DNA of 64,000 nt, from assembly GCF_012932495.1 (NCBI RefSeq), contig NZ_JABCNG010000004.1, forward strand, positions 62,001 through 126,000. The letters run 5' to 3'. The stretch comes from Novosphingobium sp. SG919 (lineage in GTDB: Bacteria; Pseudomonadota; Alphaproteobacteria; Sphingomonadales; Sphingomonadaceae). The position numbers and the translations under genes are program-made. Within the stretch, counting starts at the first letter, position 1. Every line of letters begins with the position of its first letter. The notes beneath the pieces are model-generated. The model saw nothing but the letters and a program-made list of their open reading frames with translations, was not told where the DNA came from and did no database searches. Below are positions 60,561-64,000 of the stretch, one piece after another.

Positions 60561-60587
60561 GGGCGCCGTGAATCACGGCGCCCTTTT
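60561..60587 (+). terminator. Rho-independent terminator downstream of rpsU
   Basis: GGGCGCCGTG and CACGGCGCCC pair over 10 bases around AAT, followed by TTTTC. It lies 67 bases after the rpsU stop. Confidence 0.87.
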
Positions 60588-60703
60588 CGTTGGTTCGAGC
60601 ATGCTGGTTCGAATCGATGGGCAGGCACCGCCCGGGTGGCCCTCCATGGTCTGGAGGCCGCCTGACCAGGGAAAATCCAGAGGGACACCCCAGAGGGAAA
60701 CCA

Positions 60704-61288
60704 ATGTCGGAAATCACCCGCGTTCCGTTGCAGCCCGTCGCCAAGGGCTCGCTCGCCAAGGTTTGGCTGGGCGTGATCGTCGCTGTGCTGGTGGGCATCG
60801 GCCTGGCCTGGGCAGCGCGCCCGGTGCATTTCAGCGAAGTGCGCGTGATCGCGCTCAAGGAAGGGACGGGCAAATCGCCCACCACCTCTGACGTGGCGCT
60901 GATCAATTATGTCGGCCGCATTGCCAGCACGGGCAAGGAATTCGACCGTGGCGAAAACGCCGCGATGCCGCTGCAAGGCGTGATTCCCGGCTTTGCCCAA
61001 GGCCTTGCGCAGATGAAGGTGGGCGGCAAGTACCGGCTCGAGATCCCCGCTGCGCTGGCCTATGGCAGCCAGGCCATGCCCGGCCGCGATGGCAGCATTG
61101 CCGTGCCCGCCAACAGCGACCTCGTGTTCGACGTGGAACTGCTCGAATTCCGCTCCATGGCCGAGCTTCAGCGCCAGCAGGCCGCGATGCAGGCCTTGCA
61201 GCAGCAGATGCAGGCCCATGGCGGTGCAGCGGGCGCGCCCGGCGCCGTCGATGGCGCCGCGGCTGCCCCGGTGGCACCGGCCAACTGA
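60704..61288 (+). CDS. Membrane-anchored FKBP-type peptidyl-prolyl isomerase
   Basis: 194 residues from ATG 60704 (GAGGGAAA upstream). One N-terminal transmembrane helix (about 20-42) anchors a periplasmic FKBP domain (about 55-155) with VALINYVGRIASTGKEFDRG, LQGVIPGFAQGLAQMKVGGK and IPAALAYGSQA. A Gln-rich segment (MAELQRQQAAMQALQQQMQ) and an Ala/Pro-rich tail follow. It catalyses proline isomerisation of exported proteins. A strong hairpin follows. Confidence 0.93.
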   Translation: MSEITRVPLQPVAKGSLAKVWLGVIVAVLVGIGLAWAARPVHFSEVRVIALKEGTGKSPTTSDVALINYVGRIASTGKEFDRGENAAMPLQGVIPGFAQGLAQMKVGGKYRLEIPAALAYGSQAMPGRDGSIAVPANSDLVFDVELLEFRSMAELQRQQAAMQALQQQMQAHGGAAGAPGAVDGAAAAPVAPAN

Positions 61289-61350
61289 TCCGGATTCGCT
61301 GCGCCCAGGGCCCATGTCCTGGTGGCGCGGCGGTCCCACGGCTTGAAGGA

Positions 61351-61387
61351 CACCGCGCGCGATGGTAGCGCGCGGTGTTCTTGTTTT
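61351..61387 (+). terminator. Terminator after FKBP gene
   Basis: CACCGCGCGC and GCGCGCGGTG pair over 10 or more bases around GATGGTA, then TTCTTGTTTT. It is 62 bases after the stop. Confidence 0.87.
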
Positions 61388-61414
61388 AGGCAAACCCTGC
61401 ATGAAAGGGACGGC

Positions 61415-61717
61415 ATGTCCGTGAATACCGCCGACGTGGCGAAGATCGCCAGTCTTGCGCGCATCAAGGTGAGCGAGGCCCAGCTTGAGGCCATGGTTCC
61501 CGAATTGAACGGTATCCTCGCCTGGGTAGAGCAATTGGGCCAAGTGGACGTGACCGGGGTGACCCCGATGACTGCCGTGATCCCCAACACCTTGCGCCTG
61601 CGCGACGACGTGGTGAATGCCGACCCGCTGACCGGGGGCAATATCCGCGACGCGGTGCTGGCCAATGCACCGGTGGCCGAGCATGGCTTCTTCGGCGTGC
61701 CCAAGGTGATCGAGTAA
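61415..61717 (+). CDS. gatC: Asp-tRNA(Asn)/Glu-tRNA(Gln) amidotransferase subunit C
   Basis: 100 residues from ATG 61415. The conserved VAKIASLARIKVSEAQLEAM and the late PLTGGNIRDAVLANAP and GFFGVPKVIE segments are diagnostic. GatC wraps and stabilises GatA and GatB. It is first of the gatCAB set but separated from gatA by a repeat pair (about 170 bases). Confidence 0.96.
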   Translation: MSVNTADVAKIASLARIKVSEAQLEAMVPELNGILAWVEQLGQVDVTGVTPMTAVIPNTLRLRDDVVNADPLTGGNIRDAVLANAPVAEHGFFGVPKVIE

Positions 61718-61736
61718 CCTTGGCGTTGCGCCAGGC

Positions 61737-61812
61737 GTGCTTCGACAAGCTCAGCACGAACGGATGTGGGTTTTAGATCAATCCCCCGTTCGCCCTGAGC
61801 TTGTCGAAGGGC
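61737..61812. repeat. Inverted pair of CTGAGCTTGTCGAAG elements between gatC and gatA
   Basis: Copy one (61737-61763, GTGCTTCGACAAGCTCAGC...) and copy two (61786-61812, CCGTTCGCCCTGAGCTTG...) are inverted and can form a long hairpin inside the gatCAB transcript. Confidence 0.8.
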
Positions 61813-61888
61813 CGGCGCAGCACCAAGCTTCCAGTTTCCCACGCACGGACCCACATGACCGTCCATGCGCAACCATCGGTTCGAACTG

Positions 61889-63373
61889 ATGACTGACCTT
61901 ACCGAACTTGGCGTTGCCGCCCTCCGCGATGGGGTGGCCGGTGGCGCCTTTACCGCCACCGAAGTGGCGCACGCTTTCAACGCTGCGGTGGAAGCGGCGC
62001 AGGGCGCGCTCAATGCCTTCATCGTCACCACGCCCGATGCCGCACTTGCCGCTGCGGCCAAGGTGGATGCGGACCGCGCGAGCGGCCAGCCGCTGGGCAA
62101 GATGGCCGGCGTGCCGATCGGCATGAAGGACCTGTTCGCCACCAAGGGGGTGCAGACCACCGCGGCCAGCAAGATCCTCGAAGGCTTTATTCCGCCTTAT
62201 GAAAGCACCGTCTCGCAGAAGCTGTGGGACGCGGGCGCGGGCATGCTGGGCAAGCTCAACCTCGACCAGTTCGCCATGGGTTCGTCCAACGAAACCAGTG
62301 GTTTCGGCAACGTGATCTCGCCCTGGCGCAAGGGGGATGACGTGACCCCGCTGGCACCGGGCGGCTCCTCGGGCGGGTCTTCGGCCGCGGTTGCCGCGCG
62401 CATTGCGCCCGCCGCCACGGGCACCGACACCGGCGGCTCGATCCGCCAGCCGGCTGCCTTCACCGGCATTTCGGGCATCAAGCCGACCTATGGCCGCTGC
62501 TCGCGCTGGGGCGTGGTGGCATTTGCCTCCTCGCTCGACCAGGCCGGGGCGATGGCGCGCGACGTGCGCGATTGCGCGATCATGCTGGAGGCCATGGCCG
62601 GGTTCGATCCCAAGGATTCGACCAGCCTCGATCTGCCGGTGCCAGCCTGGGAAGCCGGGCTGAACGCCGATCTGCGCGGCAAGAAAGTGGGCATCCCGCG
62701 CGAATACCGCGTCGATGGCCTGGATGCCGATGTTGCCAAGAGCTGGGACGACGGCATTGCCTGGCTCAAGGATGCTGGCGCGGAGATCGTCGACATCTCG
62801 CTGCCGCATACCAAGTATGCGCTGCCGACGTACTACATCATCGCCCCGGCGGAGGCTTCGTCGAACCTCGCGCGCTATGATGGCGTGCGCTATGGCCTGC
62901 GCGACTTGCCCGAGGGCGCCAACCTTCAGGACATGTATGCCGCCACCCGCGCCGCCGGTTTCGGCGACGAGGTCAAGCGCCGCATCCTGATCGGCACATA
63001 TGTGCTCTCGGCCGGCTTCTATGATGCCTACTACACCCAGGCGCAAAAGGTCCGTGCGTTGATTTCGCAGGACTTCATGAAGGCGTTCGAGACGGTGGAT
63101 GTGATCCTCACCCCCACCGCGCCGTCGGCCGCGTTCGCGCTGGGTCAGAAGAGCACCGATCCGGTGGAAATGTACCTGAACGACGTGTTCTCGGTGCCGG
63201 CGAGCCTCGCGGGCCTGCCGGCCATGTCGGTCCCCGCCGGCCTCTCGCGCGACGGGCTGCCGCTGGGCCTCCATGTCATCGGTCGTCCGCTCGATGAACA
63301 GGGCGTGCTGAACGCCAGCCTTGCGCTTGAACAGCGCGCACAGTTTTCGGCCAAGCCGGGTAAGTGGTGGTAA
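61889..63373 (+). CDS. gatA: Asp-tRNA(Asn)/Glu-tRNA(Gln) amidotransferase subunit A
   Basis: 494 residues from ATG 61889. The amidase signature catalytic triad is K80 in VPIGMKDLF, S160 in APGGSSGGSS and S184 in GTDTGGSIRQP, with the normal 24-residue serine spacing. GatA hydrolyses glutamine and passes ammonia to GatB. gatB starts 2 bases after its stop. Confidence 0.97.
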   Translation: MTDLTELGVAALRDGVAGGAFTATEVAHAFNAAVEAAQGALNAFIVTTPDAALAAAAKVDADRASGQPLGKMAGVPIGMKDLFATKGVQTTAASKILEGFIPPYESTVSQKLWDAGAGMLGKLNLDQFAMGSSNETSGFGNVISPWRKGDDVTPLAPGGSSGGSSAAVAARIAPAATGTDTGGSIRQPAAFTGISGIKPTYGRCSRWGVVAFASSLDQAGAMARDVRDCAIMLEAMAGFDPKDSTSLDLPVPAWEAGLNADLRGKKVGIPREYRVDGLDADVAKSWDDGIAWLKDAGAEIVDISLPHTKYALPTYYIIAPAEASSNLARYDGVRYGLRDLPEGANLQDMYAATRAAGFGDEVKRRILIGTYVLSAGFYDAYYTQAQKVRALISQDFMKAFETVDVILTPTAPSAAFALGQKSTDPVEMYLNDVFSVPASLAGLPAMSVPAGLSRDGLPLGLHVIGRPLDEQGVLNASLALEQRAQFSAKPGKWW

Positions 63374-63374
63374 G

Positions 63375-64000
63375 ATGAGCAGCTATCGTATCCAGGGCGC
63401 CACGGGCGAGTGGGAAGTGGTCATCGGGCTGGAAGTGCACGCCCAGATCACCACCCAGGCCAAGCTCTTTTCCGGCTCCGCCACCGCATTCGGCGCCGAG
63501 CCCAACACCCAGGTCAGCCTGGTGGACGCGGCCATGCCCGGCATGCTGCCCGTGCCCAACCGCGAGTGCATCCGCCAGGCGGTGCGCACCGGCATGGCGA
63601 TCGAGGCGCAGATCAACGCCTGGTCGCGGTTCGATCGCAAGAACTACTTCTATGCCGATCTGCCGCAGGGTTATCAGATCAGCCAGCTCTACCACCCGCT
63701 GGTGGGCGAAGGTTCGATCGAGATCGCGCTGGATGACAAGAACCCCGAAGCCGGCACGAAAGTGATCGGCATCGAGCGCATTCACGTGGAGCAGGACGCG
63801 GGCAAGCTGATGCACGATCAGCACCCGACGATGTCCTACGTCGATCTCAACCGCTCGGGCGTGGCGCTGATGGAAATCGTCAGCCGGCCGGACATGACTT
63901 CGCCGGCCGAAGCGGGCGCGTATCTCACCAAGCTGCGCCAGATCCTGCGCTATGTCGGCTCGTGCGATGGCAACATGGACCAGGGCTCGATGCGGGCAGA
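63375..64000 (+). CDS. gatB: Asp-tRNA(Asn)/Glu-tRNA(Gln) amidotransferase subunit B, N-terminal part (3' end outside window)
   Basis: About 209 residues are visible, the frame staying open to the window end. WEVVIGLEVHAQITTQAKLFSG, MPGMLPVPN, KNYFYADLPQGYQISQ and KLMHDQHPTMSYVDLNRSGVALMEI (read at about 140-165) are typical GatB. It activates misacylated Glu-tRNA(Gln) or Asp-tRNA(Asn) with ATP and amidates it with ammonia from GatA. It continues gatC-gatA. Confidence 0.97.
   Translation, partial: MSSYRIQGATGEWEVVIGLEVHAQITTQAKLFSGSATAFGAEPNTQVSLVDAAMPGMLPVPNRECIRQAVRTGMAIEAQINAWSRFDRKNYFYADLPQGYQISQLYHPLVGEGSIEIALDDKNPEAGTKVIGIERIHVEQDAGKLMHDQHPTMSYVDLNRSGVALMEIVSRPDMTSPAEAGAYLTKLRQILRYVGSCDGNMDQGSMRA

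Overview
The window looks like a chromosomal piece of a GC-rich alphaproteobacterium of the order Sphingomonadales, most likely a Novosphingobium-like sphingomonad. The evidence is the gene order and content: chvI-chvG-hprK-rapZ-EIIA-HPr, hisG-hisD-nusB, COQ9 and ATP12 homologues, gatCAB, a DUF1134 protein, and the dispersed sphingomonad-type repeat whose core reads CTGAGCTTGTCGAAG. No rRNA operon, CRISPR array or intact prophage is visible.

Positions 1-13288 form an accessory catabolic cluster whose left end lies outside the window. It holds two VanA-like Rieske oxygenases (one cut by the window edge, one complete), two FAD-dependent aromatic hydroxylases, an ACMSD/LigY-type amidohydrolase, a two-domain extradiol ring-cleavage dioxygenase with a recognisable full active site, a cupin, an SDR dehydrogenase, an NTF2-like protein, two fumarylacetoacetate-hydrolase-family enzymes and a DenD-like SDR. 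A LysR and an AraC regulator are included. The layout suggests hydroxylation or O-demethylation, then meta-cleavage, then C-C hydrolysis of an aromatic substrate that I cannot name. The cluster ends at a tRNA-Ser(GCU) gene (13575-13667), next to what reads as a broken P4-type integrase. The region may therefore be a genomic island.

Positions 13.9-32.8 kb are mostly core chromosome: DUF1134 protein, aromatic aminotransferase, nitronate monooxygenase, riboflavin genes (ribD, ribE), a YgjP-type metallopeptidase, YcgN, a SCO copper chaperone, an ankyrin protein, COQ9, feoAB, ssb, nusB-hisD-hisG, DUF2332, LtrA, BolA, a J-domain protein, two small proteins and a short RTX-repeat protein.

Positions 33.1-50.2 kb carry an acyltransferase, an AHSA1/VOC/VOC cluster, cobS, truA-fmt, recR, a TrmH-type methyltransferase, the nitrogen-PTS/ChvGI signalling block, pckA, a membrane glycosyltransferase and an alpha/beta hydrolase.

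Positions 50.4-64 kb carry tandem cysteine desulfurases with a 2Fe-2S ferredoxin, an SH3 lipoprotein, rmuC, def (with a His/Cys-rich insertion), an RluA-HAD-small membrane protein-ATP12 operon, rpsU, an FKBP and gatCAB (gatB cut by the window edge). Hairpin terminators and three repeat families sit in the intergenic gaps.
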